Counted from the first letter of the stretch, positions 35,134 to 44,617 are shown. The stretch: DNA of 64,000 nucleotides from Bacteroidales bacterium (GCA_017469425.1 JAFUGJ010000006.1:1-64000); one strand, 5' to 3'. Numbers and translations: made by a program. Notes: generated from the letters alone by a model not told the origin.

Positions 35134-36842
35134 AATCCGGAAGGGGTAAAGATGAAGTTGTTGGTGCTGTCTATGGGAGGTAGGTTGGGATAGTCGAGGC
35201 AGTAAGCTTCTTTCTGATAACGGTAGATGTCTATGTTTTCCGATGCGAGCCAGGTCACATACCCGCCCGTGAGACCGGAATCGTAAAGGCCGCGTATTTC
35301 CTTCTCGATGTAGGATGCGTCGTTGTCGAGGCCGTTGCGGTCTACCCAGCGCATCACATGATAAGCCTGAATCCAGGTGCGCACGATGGCGGGAGACGCG
35401 GTCACCGCCTGCCTGCCCTGCACGCGCTTTCCCCAGGCTTTCAGTATTTCATAAGGATGGTTCCAGGGTTTGGAGATGCCATAGTAATGGTCGGCGAAAT
35501 GGTCGGGATACGGCATTGCGCAGATGACATCGGCTATTGTCGATATGGCAGGCCAGTACTGCCCGTATGCGGTGGTGTAACCCGGATTTGCGGACTCCCC
35601 GAAAACATCGATGGAAACCGGAACGCCGAGCGCATGAAGCTCATCGCAGGCATAGCGCACAAAGTTCTGTATGGCCTGCACCTTGGTTTCGCCATAGCGG
35701 TTGCGGTAGTCCATCTGCCCGTCGATGCTGATCATCTTGTCCGGGAAACGCACATAGTCGAAGTTCACTTCGTCGAGGCCGAACTTGCGCACCGCCTCCT
35801 TGGCAAGCTCGACATTGAACTGCCATACGCTGCGACTATAGGCACTGGGCCAGTAGGATTTGTTGTGCAGGAAGGGCTGTCCGGTCGACTTGTCGCGTAT
35901 GGCATCTTCCGGATGGTCCTTGGCGTAGTAGTTATCCTTGAAACAGGTGATGCGCCCGATTACATAATATCCTGCGGCGTGCAGCTTTTCTATCGCCTCC
36001 CGGTAGAGTTTTTCCTGTCGTGCTCCCGCCCACTTGTAATTGGTGGGAGAATGCTTCTGCATGGCCTCAGCCTTGAATCCGGGGCACTCGTTATCCTTGA
36101 TGTCGATAACGAAAGCGTTGATGCGGGTGCTGTCGGCAAGCGCAATGAATTCGTCTATCTTCTTCAGGCCCACAGGCGATATGGTAAGGTAGAAAGCATT
36201 GCAGGGTGAGGGCATCTTCCTGAAGTCCGGCTTGGCATAGGGCCGGAATTCGCAGCCGGAAGCCTCTCCCCCCTTGAAGGAATTCTTCACAGCCTTGTGG
36301 GCCTCGTCGAATTCATCATAGCGCATGGCAGCTTCTTCCGCTGTCAGCACCATGTACTTTCCGTATATCCAGCCCGGGCGTCCTCCGTCCGAAACCAGAT
36401 AGCGGTTCACCTTCCCATCGGGAAGTATCCTGTCAAAGCCGAGCACCTGATACTTCTTACCCTTACGCGCAAGGGTGAGGATGTGGGAAGATAGAGTATC
36501 GTCGATTACCGACGCGGCAGTCTGCACATAAAGTTCTTTCTCCAGCACTGAAGCGCGCAGCGAATCCGCAAGATTTCCTTCAGCAATAAAGACTCTGCTC
36601 CGCCCGGCACGGGCAGGCACATAGCGAACGCCATCCCGCTTTTTGCCTTCCCCCGGCACGACGAGAAGGCGGCTTCCCCTCGGGATGCTGTCAGTAAGAC
36701 GCACGGGGCCCTTGCGGGGAATATCCCAAAGCGGCACCATACTGTCCTGCGAAGCGCAATATGCCTCGCTCTCCCCTTTCGGCGAAGCGCAGGAGCAAAG
36801 CAGCAGAGCCGCCGCAGCCAAAATGCATGAATACCGGCGCAT
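35130..36842 (-). CDS. DUF4015 putative glycoside hydrolase, lipoprotein
   Basis: A 570-aa lipoprotein (LLLCSCAS leader, Cys16 or 18). Residues about 50-160 form small SH3-like beta repeats. Residues about 210-550 match the DUF4015 TIM-barrel: INAFVIDIKDNE (about 245-256), GYYVIGRITCFKD (about 292-304), GLDEVNFDYVRFPDK (about 356-370) and ISIDVFGESANPGY. These acidic strand ends are as expected for a glycosidase. It starts two bases after the pncB stop and overlaps GH88, so it is in the same operon. Substrate not known. Confidence 0.8.
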   Translation of the reverse strand: MRRYSCILAAAALLLCSCASPKGESEAYCASQDSMVPLWDIPRKGPVRLTDSIPRGSRLLVVPGEGKKRDGVRYVPARAGRSRVFIAEGNLADSLRASVLEKELYVQTAASVIDDTLSSHILTLARKGKKYQVLGFDRILPDGKVNRYLVSDGGRPGWIYGKYMVLTAEEAAMRYDEFDEAHKAVKNSFKGGEASGCEFRPYAKPDFRKMPSPCNAFYLTISPVGLKKIDEFIALADSTRINAFVIDIKDNECPGFKAEAMQKHSPTNYKWAGARQEKLYREAIEKLHAAGYYVIGRITCFKDNYYAKDHPEDAIRDKSTGQPFLHNKSYWPSAYSRSVWQFNVELAKEAVRKFGLDEVNFDYVRFPDKMISIDGQMDYRNRYGETKVQAIQNFVRYACDELHALGVPVSIDVFGESANPGYTTAYGQYWPAISTIADVICAMPYPDHFADHYYGISKPWNHPYEILKAWGKRVQGRQAVTASPAIVRTWIQAYHVMRWVDRNGLDNDASYIEKEIRGLYDSGLTGGYVTWLASENIDIYRYQKEAYCLDYPNLPPIDSTNNFIFTPSGL

Positions 36843-36844
36843 GT

Positions 36845-38020
36845 TCAGGAAATATGCAGTTCGTAAGCGGCAATGTCGAACTCGCGTTCGTCTCCCATGT
36901 GCTTGCCGAGGTCGTCCGAGATTTTAATCACCTTCTCCCAGGGGTCCTTGGAACTCATGCGGCAGCGGGAGAGTTTCATCACGATATTGGCCGCCCTGTA
37001 GCCCTCGATGCCGGGGTCGCAGGTTATGTTAGTGCCGATTCCGGCGCTTACCTTCACGCGGCCCCTGAAATAATCCGCAACTTCCTTGTATCTTGGGAAA
37101 GTCAGCGCATTGCTGAACACTATCACCTTGCTCGCCGGGTCGATGCCGAATTCTTCGAGGCGGGCTATGATGGCGTCGCCTAGCTCGCGTTCGTCGCCGG
37201 AATCCTGGCGGAAGCCGTCCAATAGCTTGGCCTGCTTCATCGTAAGGGTACGGAGGAACGACTTTGTCGTGAAGGTATCTATCAGCGCCGTTCCGAGCGC
37301 TCCGTCATAAACCTTTATCCAGTCTTCGAGAGAGAGATAGTTGGCCCTCTTGTAGCCGAATACGCCGCTATGGAACATCACCCACTCGTGCGGGAAGGTG
37401 CCGATGGGAGTCATGTCGTACTTCATGGCAAAAAACACATTGGATGTGCCCGCGCAGAACTCCGGGCATTTATCCTTCAGTTCCTTCACTATGCTGTCGT
37501 GAAGTTCCGACGAAAAGCGCCGCCTCGTTCCGAATTCGGAAAAGACAAGGGCGTTCGCGTTGGCAAATTCGAGTTTACCGTCCAGAATGTCGAGCGCCTT
37601 TTCCCTGTCGAGAGCGACGCCGAGGCGGCGGTTGCGAAGTTCCGCCACGGTAGCAAGTATGGGAACTTCGTAGAGCGTCACCTTGTAAAGATAGTCCGTA
37701 ACCTCCATCTGCAAGTGTCCGCCTTCGTCGAGCCAAAGCCCTATTTTTTCCGATTCGAAACGGAATGTGCGGAGCCATTCCCAGTAGTTCCGGCTAATAT
37801 AGCGGATGTGGGTGCACACATAAGAGAATTCGTCCTCGCCGAGTGACAATTTGTCAAGTTCGCGCAAGGCGGCACGCAGGTCTGAAAGAAAGCCCTCGTC
37901 GTACACCTCGCCAGAGCGGTCATTGAACTTAAATGTACCCTCTGCAAGGGGATACAGCTGGAAATATGCGTTGGAAGTTGAAAACTTATAAAGGTCCGTA
38001 TCGAGCAGGCTGAGAATCAT
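36845..38020 (-). CDS. pncB: Nicotinate phosphoribosyltransferase
   Basis: A 391-aa enzyme of NAD salvage that converts nicotinate and PRPP to nicotinate mononucleotide using ATP. Family motifs are seen: LLDTDLYKFSTSNAYF at the N-terminus, FSEFGTRRRFSSELHD (about 159-174), GTFPHEWVMFHSG (about 207-219, where the phosphorylated His lies), DGFRQDSGDERELG (about 268-281) and the IGTNITCDPG loop. Full length. It is the first gene of the minus-strand run, two bases before the DUF4015 gene, and has a perfect -7 box and a palindrome upstream. Confidence 0.95.
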   Translation of the reverse strand: MILSLLDTDLYKFSTSNAYFQLYPLAEGTFKFNDRSGEVYDEGFLSDLRAALRELDKLSLGEDEFSYVCTHIRYISRNYWEWLRTFRFESEKIGLWLDEGGHLQMEVTDYLYKVTLYEVPILATVAELRNRRLGVALDREKALDILDGKLEFANANALVFSEFGTRRRFSSELHDSIVKELKDKCPEFCAGTSNVFFAMKYDMTPIGTFPHEWVMFHSGVFGYKRANYLSLEDWIKVYDGALGTALIDTFTTKSFLRTLTMKQAKLLDGFRQDSGDERELGDAIIARLEEFGIDPASKVIVFSNALTFPRYKEVADYFRGRVKVSAGIGTNITCDPGIEGYRAANIVMKLSRCRMSSKDPWEKVIKISDDLGKHMGDEREFDIAAYELHIS

Positions 38021-38048
38021 AAATTGATGGTTTGATTTTTGTAGTTGG

Positions 38049-38067
38049 TGTCAGCGCCAAACTGACA
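38049..38067. promoter_or_regulatory. Inverted repeat, possible operator between pncB and the DUF3737 gene
   Basis: TGTCAG (38049-38054) and CTGACA (38062-38067), a perfect 6-bp inverted repeat with a 7-base spacer. It overlaps the transcription start expected from the pncB -7 box, as a repressor site would. Confidence 0.45.
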
Positions 38068-38070
38068 ATA

Positions 38071-38078
38071 CAAATATA
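38071..38078 (-). promoter_or_regulatory. -7 box for the pncB operon
   Basis: Reads TATATTTG on the minus strand, 51 bases upstream of the pncB ATG and touching the ATG of the divergent DUF3737 gene at 38079. Confidence 0.5.
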
Positions 38079-38924
38079 ATGAATTTAATCAAAGATAAGA
38101 CATTCGGAGGCGAAAGGCCACTGTTTGCAATAAAAGATTCACGACTGGAAAATGTCACCATCACCGAAGGGGAATCCGGAATCAAATGCTGCCGCAACCT
38201 TGAAGCGGACGGCTGCCACTTCTACGGCAAGTATCCCTGGTGGCATGTAGACAAATCCCTCATCACCAACTGCTATTTTGCAGTCGGCTCCCGTTCCGCA
38301 ATATGGTACAGCAACGACATGACCATGCGCGACTGTCTGATTGACGGGCCCAAGTTCTTCCGCGAGATGGACGGCCTCACCCTCGAGAGGGTGCGCATCA
38401 CCGATGCCGACGAAACTTTCTGGAAGGTCAAGAACCTGAAAGTGAAGGACTGCGTGCTTCGCGAGGGCACTTACCCCTTCATGTTCTGCGAGAATGTCTT
38501 TGTCGAAAACCTTGATGTGGAATCGAAATATGTGTTCCAGTATGTCAAGAACGCAGAAATCCACAATGCCCGCATAATCACCAAAGACGCTTTCTGGGAA
38601 ACCGAGAATGTTACCGTCTACGACAGCATCCTCGACGGGGAATTCCTCGGATGGCACTCCAAAAACCTTAAACTCGTGCGCTGCCGCATCAGCGGAGAAC
38701 AGCCCCTGTGCTATGTAAACGGACTCACGCTCGAAGACTGCAGCTTCGACGCAGCAAGCGACCGCATGTTTGAAGACAGCATCCTGGAAGCCGACATTAA
38801 CGGGGATGTCACCGAAATCAAGAATCCCCGCAGCGGACATATCCGCATACGGGGAAAACTCGCTCAGCTTACCATCGACGAAAACATCCTCGCCCCGGCA
38901 GACTGCAAAATCGAAACCGACTAA
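38079..38924 (+). CDS. DUF3737 family right-handed beta-helix protein
   Basis: A 281-aa protein built from short repeated strands (LTLERVRIT, LKVKDCVLR, LKLVRCRIS, LTLEDCSFD), the pattern of a parallel beta-helix, with many aligned cysteines. The full length and the MNLIKDKTFGGERPLF start match DUF3737. No signal peptide, so cytoplasmic. Function of the family is not known to me. Its stop overlaps the convergent transporter gene by four bases. Confidence 0.8.
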   Translation: MNLIKDKTFGGERPLFAIKDSRLENVTITEGESGIKCCRNLEADGCHFYGKYPWWHVDKSLITNCYFAVGSRSAIWYSNDMTMRDCLIDGPKFFREMDGLTLERVRITDADETFWKVKNLKVKDCVLREGTYPFMFCENVFVENLDVESKYVFQYVKNAEIHNARIITKDAFWETENVTVYDSILDGEFLGWHSKNLKLVRCRISGEQPLCYVNGLTLEDCSFDAASDRMFEDSILEADINGDVTEIKNPRSGHIRIRGKLAQLTIDENILAPADCKIETD

Positions 38925-40609
38925 GCCAGCGCTATCAGTATCAGTAGCTGTGCAACCAGCACTCTCATGAACATTGAGAGCGGATATACCGTTGCGTAAT
39001 TCAGCGATGTGTAATCCGACCCGTAGGCTCCCTGGGCAAAGGCGAGCACGGGAGGATTGGTGGTGGAGCCGGTGATAAGACCGCATATCTGAAGGAAGTT
39101 CAGCTTGCAGACCAGCCTCGCCACAAGCATCGTGACAAGTATGGGAACTATCGTTATTACGGCTCCGTACAGAATCCACATGTATCCGCCTCCAACGAGC
39201 GAACTGACGAAATTCTCCCCAGCGCCGAGACCTACCGCCGCAAGGAAGAGGTTGATGCCAATCTCGCGAATCATCATGTTGGCGCTCAGGGTAGTGTAAG
39301 TGGTAATCCTGAATTTGGGCCCGAAATGCCCGAGAAGGATCGCGATGATGAGCGGACCTCCCGCAAGGCCGAGCTTGACCGGCTGGGGAATTCCGGGGAA
39401 GGAGATGGGGATGCTGCCGAAAATCACGCCTATCGCTATGCCTGCAAAAATAGGCACGAGATTGGGGTGAGAAAGGGTTTCGGGCTTGTTTCCCACGACC
39501 TTGGACACGGCATCGATGGCCTCCTTCGTACCCACGACCTGGATGCTGTCACCCATCTGAAGAATCAGGTTGGGCCCTGCGACGAGTTCCACGCCGGCGC
39601 GGAGCACACGGGTAACGGTAACCCCGTAGGTGGAGCGGATTTGCAGATTCTTGAGATGCTGTCCGGTAAGGGAGGATTTGGTGACGCTGAGGCGGCGGCT
39701 CACAAGATGCACATCCATCTTCTTCCAGTCTTCGAGATGCATGGGCACTTCTTCGCCGAAAATGATGCGGATCTGGTCGACATTGTGCTGGGAAGTGACT
39801 ATCAGCACCTTGTCGCCCTTGCGGAGCACGGTGTCCGGGCCGGGAACGAAGATTTCCCCGTCGCGCATCATGCGGGAAACCACGAACTGGTCTTCATGGC
39901 CTGCCACGACTGCGGAAAGGGGCTTGTCGAAAATGGCGGGGTTCTCCACTTCGCAGTGCATGCGCCGGGCCATTTCCACCGTGGCAGCATCTTCATCTTC
40001 CAGGGCTTTGCGCTCCTTGTCGATGTCGATTTTGAAAACAGCCTTGAAGAGAATCAGCATGAGGATAACGCCAAGCACGCCAATGGGATAGGCAACCGCG
40101 TACGACGAGGCGAGCTTCGCCGCAGCCTCTCCTGCAGAATCCGGGGTAATTCCCTCGGAAACAAGCACATCGCTGAGCGTCTGCTGGGCGGCACCAAGGC
40201 CGGGAGTATTTGTGACAGCTCCGGACATGACGCCTACCATGGTGTCAAGACGCTCTCCCGTGAGGTAATGCAGGGCTATGGCAAGTCCTCCCGCCATCAG
40301 CACCATGCCCACTGCGAGAAGGTTCATCACCACTCCCCCTTTCTTGAAGGAATGGAAAAAGCCGGGGCCAACCTGCAGACCGATGGAGAATACGAAGAGT
40401 ATCAGGCCGAAGTCTTTTACGAAAGAGAGGGCCGTGGGGTTGGCGCGCAGGCCGAAATGGCTGAAGATGATGCCGACGAACAATATCCAGGTGGAGCCTA
40501 TGCTCACGCCTTTGAACTTGAAACGTCCGAGGAACAGGCCGATGGCAATGACAGCCGCAAATAAAAGAATGGTATGGGGAATGCCCATACCAGTAAAAAG
40601 TTCTCCCAT
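38921..40609 (-). CDS. AspT/YidE family putative transporter with two TrkA_C domains
   Basis: A 562-aa inner-membrane protein made of two repeats of the AspT/YidE-YbjL fold: about five helices (10-180), a cytoplasmic part with two TrkA_C domains (about 200-375, including VRKGDKVLIVTS- and LQMGDSIQVVGT-like strands) and about five more helices (385-560), with VMSGAVTNTPGLGAA and GLITGSTTNPPVLAFA as the matching repeat motifs. Such proteins are anion or amino-acid antiporters; substrate unknown. Start chosen at MGELFTGMG, one base after the upstream stop; an ATG at 40627 would overlap that gene by 17 bases. Confidence 0.88.
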   Translation of the reverse strand: MGELFTGMGIPHTILLFAAVIAIGLFLGRFKFKGVSIGSTWILFVGIIFSHFGLRANPTALSFVKDFGLILFVFSIGLQVGPGFFHSFKKGGVVMNLLAVGMVLMAGGLAIALHYLTGERLDTMVGVMSGAVTNTPGLGAAQQTLSDVLVSEGITPDSAGEAAAKLASSYAVAYPIGVLGVILMLILFKAVFKIDIDKERKALEDEDAATVEMARRMHCEVENPAIFDKPLSAVVAGHEDQFVVSRMMRDGEIFVPGPDTVLRKGDKVLIVTSQHNVDQIRIIFGEEVPMHLEDWKKMDVHLVSRRLSVTKSSLTGQHLKNLQIRSTYGVTVTRVLRAGVELVAGPNLILQMGDSIQVVGTKEAIDAVSKVVGNKPETLSHPNLVPIFAGIAIGVIFGSIPISFPGIPQPVKLGLAGGPLIIAILLGHFGPKFRITTYTTLSANMMIREIGINLFLAAVGLGAGENFVSSLVGGGYMWILYGAVITIVPILVTMLVARLVCKLNFLQICGLITGSTTNPPVLAFAQGAYGSDYTSLNYATVYPLSMFMRVLVAQLLILIALA

Positions 40610-40610
40610 A

Positions 40611-42212
40611 CTACCACTCGTATTCAAATCGTATGTCGATAGGAATCTTTTCCAGCCTGATGTTGATGAAGTCGGCTTCGAGGTCTTTTCCTATTGTAGA
40701 ATACCTGCGGATGAAGTTCTGTGCTTCAGCCTTGTCGCCCTTGGCCTGGATTTCAAGAAGCCTTCCCGCAAGCGAGGCCACCGCCTCCTCCGCCTTGGCG
40801 TAATTCACCACATATTCACCCTTGGGATTGCGCTGGAATGCATCGTTTTCCGCAAGATAGTTATAGCAGATGATATTTGCGCGTCCGAGTGCTTCGGCAT
40901 TGCCGAAACGCCCTGAGCGGATAAAGCTCACGAGTGCAGTAGTAAGGGCGTCTTCCTTGGTAAGAAGGGCGTTAAGGTCATGGCTTTCAATGAGCTTGAG
41001 GGCAAGATATACGCCGAGGATGTCAGCCTTAGCCTCTTCAATGGTCTGGGCTTCGCTGCCGAGTGCGTCGGAAACCAGATTACCGTCGAGGGTACGCTTA
41101 ACCCCGAGGCCGTGTGCAACCTCGCGGAAGGCGATGTTCCAGAAGAATGCCTCCGCATCCACGCGGGCGCGCTGGTCTACATCAATGATGATATTTCCCA
41201 CAGGCGCGATAATCTCATTGAACTTGGCTTTGATGATGTTTTCCATCAGGATGGTGCGGGTGCCGCGTTCCTGCTGGACCCTCTCGTCGAAAGGAAGGTT
41301 GATGGCAATCACCTTCACTCCGGCATTGGCCTTGCCGCCGTAATAGATGGCGTTGCAGGCGAAGATGTCGGAATTGGCTCCGGGCACGAAGCCTCTGTAA
41401 CGGGCATCGACCGGGAGCATCTGCTGGAACTCCTGCATGCGGGTAGTGTACTTCATAAGTTCCTCGGTACGAGCCACATCCTTGAGCAGCACGAAGGCTT
41501 CATAGCTCTTCTTGATGCCGTAAAGCTGGTCGTCGTTGGTCTCGTCGGGTCCGAGGACGAGGTCCATCTTGCTGTCTTCCATCTCAAGCCATGCGAGGTC
41601 GGACTGGTAGAAGTCGTCGCTCTGCAGGGCTTCAATCTTGCGGAGCAGATAGTTGCGCACGCTGGGCTTGATGGTGATGTCGGCAGCTGCACGCAGGTAG
41701 TTGCATATCTTTTCAATATCTTCCGCGAAATAGTTGTGGAACCACTCGACCTTGAGTCCGCCGTCCTCACCACGGGTAATCATGGTGTAGGGGCTGTATT
41801 TGGCAGGGTCATCAAGGGCGCGGAATTCCTCATCGGTCATATCCGCCGGATAGAAGTTGGCGCCGAGGGGCATCTTGTCGTAGCCGGGCACGAAGGGGCG
41901 GCCGTTACGCCTGTCCCACGGGCCGTAGTTTACCATGGCATAAGCCTTTGCCGCAAGGTCCTCTATGCCGAGCAGGGGCGTATTGTCACCGAAAGCCTGC
42001 TGCCAGTAGATGTTATCCACCTGGGCTGCCGCGAATTTGTAGAGATTAAGACATTCCTTGCCATTGTCCGAGATGTCGGAAATGTCCGGAAGGGCAATCT
42101 TTACCACCTGATATTTATCAAGTTCGGTACTCAGGACACTTTTTTTAGAACTGTTGCATGACGCCAGGGAAAGAAGCGCCAACGCCGCAGAAACAACAAC
42201 TAATTTTTTCAT
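40611..42212 (-). CDS. Peptidase M49 (dipeptidyl-peptidase III)-like lipoprotein with altered zinc motif
   Basis: A 533-aa lipoprotein (MKKLVVVSAA leader, LASCNSS, Cys20). It resembles M49-like gluzincins: AFFWNIAFREVAHGLG (about 354-369), where the HExxH motif is expected, then AQTIEEAKADILGVYLALKL (about 386-405), which supplies the third, glutamate ligand. The first zinc-binding His is Arg here (codon CGC at 41126-41124), so it reads REVAH. Metal binding and activity may be lost. A minus-strand -7 box TATCTTTG (42238-42231) supports the ATG at 42212. The transporter gene follows directly. Confidence 0.75.
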   Translation of the reverse strand: MKKLVVVSAALALLSLASCNSSKKSVLSTELDKYQVVKIALPDISDISDNGKECLNLYKFAAAQVDNIYWQQAFGDNTPLLGIEDLAAKAYAMVNYGPWDRRNGRPFVPGYDKMPLGANFYPADMTDEEFRALDDPAKYSPYTMITRGEDGGLKVEWFHNYFAEDIEKICNYLRAAADITIKPSVRNYLLRKIEALQSDDFYQSDLAWLEMEDSKMDLVLGPDETNDDQLYGIKKSYEAFVLLKDVARTEELMKYTTRMQEFQQMLPVDARYRGFVPGANSDIFACNAIYYGGKANAGVKVIAINLPFDERVQQERGTRTILMENIIKAKFNEIIAPVGNIIIDVDQRARVDAEAFFWNIAFREVAHGLGVKRTLDGNLVSDALGSEAQTIEEAKADILGVYLALKLIESHDLNALLTKEDALTTALVSFIRSGRFGNAEALGRANIICYNYLAENDAFQRNPKGEYVVNYAKAEEAVASLAGRLLEIQAKGDKAEAQNFIRRYSTIGKDLEADFINIRLEKIPIDIRFEYEW

Positions 42213-42230
42213 ACTGTCTAAATTTGCGCG

Positions 42231-42238
42231 CAAAGATA
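42231..42238 (-). promoter_or_regulatory. -7 box for the M49-like gene
   Basis: Reads TATCTTTG on the minus strand, 19 bases upstream of the ATG at 42212. Confidence 0.45.
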
Positions 42239-42245
42239 GGCATTT

Positions 42246-43430
42246 TTACCGACTTATCACAGCCTCCGCCAAAGATTCAAGCGCAGGAATATCCGTACTC
42301 TTGAGAGTGCTGCGCAGGCTCACCATGGGTTCGAGAACCTCGACATTCTTCATGCCTGCGAACATTTCCTTCATCACCCTTCCTGCCGTAGGGGCCCAGG
42401 AACCGTTTTCGATTAGGCCGACCCTGCGGTTCTGCCAGCTCTTGGCCTGCAGGTGCCGGATGAACTCTTCCGCGGGAGGGAAAAGCCCGGCGTCGTACGA
42501 AGATGCGGCGAGAACCAGGGTTCCATAGCGGAATGCATCTTCCACGGCTTCGGCGGCATCGTCCCGGGTGAGGTCGTTGAACGCAACCTTCACTCCCCTT
42601 TCGCGGAGCATCCCGGCGAATTTCTCCGCAGCCTTCAGGGTTCCGCCGTGAATTGAGGCACATGCCACGAAAACGCCTTCGGTTTCAACGCCGTAGCTGC
42701 TCCAGATATTGTAGAGGTTAAGATAATACTCCAGATTGCTCACGAGCACGGGGCCGTGCAGGGGGCAGATGGAGGAAACTTCAAGGGCGGAGAGCTTCTT
42801 CAGAAGAGTCTGCACGGGTCCGCCGTATTTTCCCACTATATTGAAATAGTAGCGCCGCGCTTCGCATGCCCAGTCGTCATCTTCCTCGGAAGTGTAGCCG
42901 CATTTGCCAAGGGCGCCGAACTTTCCGAAGGCGTCGGCGGAGAAGAGGAGCTTTTCGCTCTGCTCATAGCTCACGGCAACTTCCGGCCAGTGGACCATGG
43001 GAGCGAGGAAGAATCGAAGGCTGTGCTTTCCGAGTTCCAGCACATCGCCTTCCTTTATGGCAAGGGTGCGTCCATCCAGGTCGATGTCCTCAAAGAACTG
43101 CGGAATCATCGCAATGCATTTGGCGCTGGCGACGAGTTTGAGGCCGGGATACCTTTCCAGCAGCCACGCGATTTGCGAAGAATGGTCGGGTTCGAGGTGA
43201 TGGAGCACGAAATAGTCCGGCTCCGCACCTCCGAGGGCTTCCTCCAGATTGGAGCGCCACTGTGCTGCCGTGCGCTCATCGCAGGAATCCAGAATTGCGG
43301 TCTTGTCGTCCTTGATAAGATAGGAATTGTACGAAATGCCCTCGGGCACACTGTATTGGTTTTCAAACCTCTCGCCCGAAAGGTCGTCGGTGCCGATGTA
43401 AATTACAGAATCAGAAAAATGTTTTATCAT
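42246..43430 (-). CDS. A-type flavodiiron protein (oxygen/NO reductase)
   Basis: A 394-aa protein with a metallo-beta-lactamase-like diiron domain (HHLEPDH about residues 77-83, the iron ligands, and a downstream SADAFGKFG and CPLHGPV) and a C-terminal flavodoxin domain (about 253-390; VFVACASIHGGTLKAAEKFAG, AASSYDAGLFPP). It reduces O2 or NO to protect anaerobic metabolism. No rubredoxin domain is attached. It overlaps the upstream HI0933-type flavoprotein by four bases. Confidence 0.92.
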   Translation of the reverse strand: MIKHFSDSVIYIGTDDLSGERFENQYSVPEGISYNSYLIKDDKTAILDSCDERTAAQWRSNLEEALGGAEPDYFVLHHLEPDHSSQIAWLLERYPGLKLVASAKCIAMIPQFFEDIDLDGRTLAIKEGDVLELGKHSLRFFLAPMVHWPEVAVSYEQSEKLLFSADAFGKFGALGKCGYTSEEDDDWACEARRYYFNIVGKYGGPVQTLLKKLSALEVSSICPLHGPVLVSNLEYYLNLYNIWSSYGVETEGVFVACASIHGGTLKAAEKFAGMLRERGVKVAFNDLTRDDAAEAVEDAFRYGTLVLAASSYDAGLFPPAEEFIRHLQAKSWQNRRVGLIENGSWAPTAGRVMKEMFAGMKNVEVLEPMVSLRSTLKSTDIPALESLAEAVISR

Positions 43431-44617
43431 AACGAATTGATTATAGACTTTGAAACGATATACGCCGTCGTCCAGGCGGCCTGCAGGTTGAATCCTCCGG
43501 TGAGAGCATCCACATCCAGCACTTCTCCGGCAAAGTAGAGGCCCGGACGGTTCCTGCTCTCCAGGGTACGCATGTCAAGTGAAGCGAGGCTCACGCCGCC
43601 GCAGGTGACGAATTCATCGCGAAAACGGGTTTTGCCATTAATGTAATACTCATCACTCCCCACTGTTGCAGCAAGACGGTTCAGGCCCTTGTTTCCAAGT
43701 TCAGCCCAGGTTTGGGTGCTGCGCATCCCCGATTTGTCGCATAGATACTGCCACAGGCGTCCTGGGAGGGAAAAAGGATTCACACTGGAAACAAGCCTTC
43801 TGGGCGATTCTACCCGGCAGCTTTTCAGGGCCGTGCGTATGGATTCTTCGTCCTGCGCCGTCCAGTTTACAAGCAGTGCGCTGCGGTATTGCTTCGATGC
43901 GAGAAAACGCGCGGCATACGACGAAAGCCCTATCGCTGCAGGCCCGCTGAACCCCCAGTCGGTTATCAGAAGGGGCCCTTCGGCACTGAGCCTGGTGGCA
44001 GGAATGCTGAGCCTTGCCTCAACGCTCAAACCCATCATGGAGCATACGGCACTGCGCCCTCCATCCGGACCGTCGGAAAGATTGAAACTGAAAAGCGACG
44101 GCACGGCAGCTTCAGTTTCCACAGGAAGGTTACGAAGGATTTCCATCCCCTTGCCGCCACCTGTGCACACTACATAAAAATCGGCATCTTCCCCAAGCGG
44201 GTCCGACACCTTTGCATTGCACTCCATTCTCACACCCTGCAAAGCTGCAAGCAGGGTATTCACCACATCCATGGCGTTTTGCGAAGCGGGAAATATGCGA
44301 TGGTCGTCCTGCTCGACAAGAGGAAGCCCTGCATTCTCGAACCAGCGGACGGTATCGGCGGCGGAGAACTCTTTGAGGGCTCTTTTCATAAAATTGAATC
44401 CGCGCGGATACACTGCCTCCAGTGAATCCACGCCCTCAAAGCTGTTGGTAAGATTGCAGCGTCCGCCCCCGGTAATTGCAAGTTTGGCAAGGGGCCGGGG
44501 GCCGGATTCCATAATACGGATATCGGCGCCAGGAAGAGCCGAATGCAACTGCGCTGCGCAGAAGCAACCGGCGGCACCGGCACCGATAATCAGGATTCTT
44601 GGTCGCTTACTCTGCAA
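43427..44617 (-). CDS. HI0933-like NAD(P)/FAD-dependent oxidoreductase (BaiN/YhiN type)
   Basis: A 396-aa flavoprotein: N-terminal FAD-binding ILIIGAGAAGCFCAAQL (about 8-24), KLAITGGGRCNLTNS (about 46-60), VCTGGGKGMEIL (about 145-156) and a C-terminal GLYFAGEVLDVDALTGGFNLQAAW (about 362-385), all typical of the HI0933 family. Reaction not established for most members. It overlaps the flavodiiron gene by four bases, which may mean the two work in one redox process; its start overlaps the coiled-coil gene end by 11 bases. Confidence 0.9.
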   Translation of the reverse strand: MQSKRPRILIIGAGAAGCFCAAQLHSALPGADIRIMESGPRPLAKLAITGGGRCNLTNSFEGVDSLEAVYPRGFNFMKRALKEFSAADTVRWFENAGLPLVEQDDHRIFPASQNAMDVVNTLLAALQGVRMECNAKVSDPLGEDADFYVVCTGGGKGMEILRNLPVETEAAVPSLFSFNLSDGPDGGRSAVCSMMGLSVEARLSIPATRLSAEGPLLITDWGFSGPAAIGLSSYAARFLASKQYRSALLVNWTAQDEESIRTALKSCRVESPRRLVSSVNPFSLPGRLWQYLCDKSGMRSTQTWAELGNKGLNRLAATVGSDEYYINGKTRFRDEFVTCGGVSLASLDMRTLESRNRPGLYFAGEVLDVDALTGGFNLQAAWTTAYIVSKSIINSL

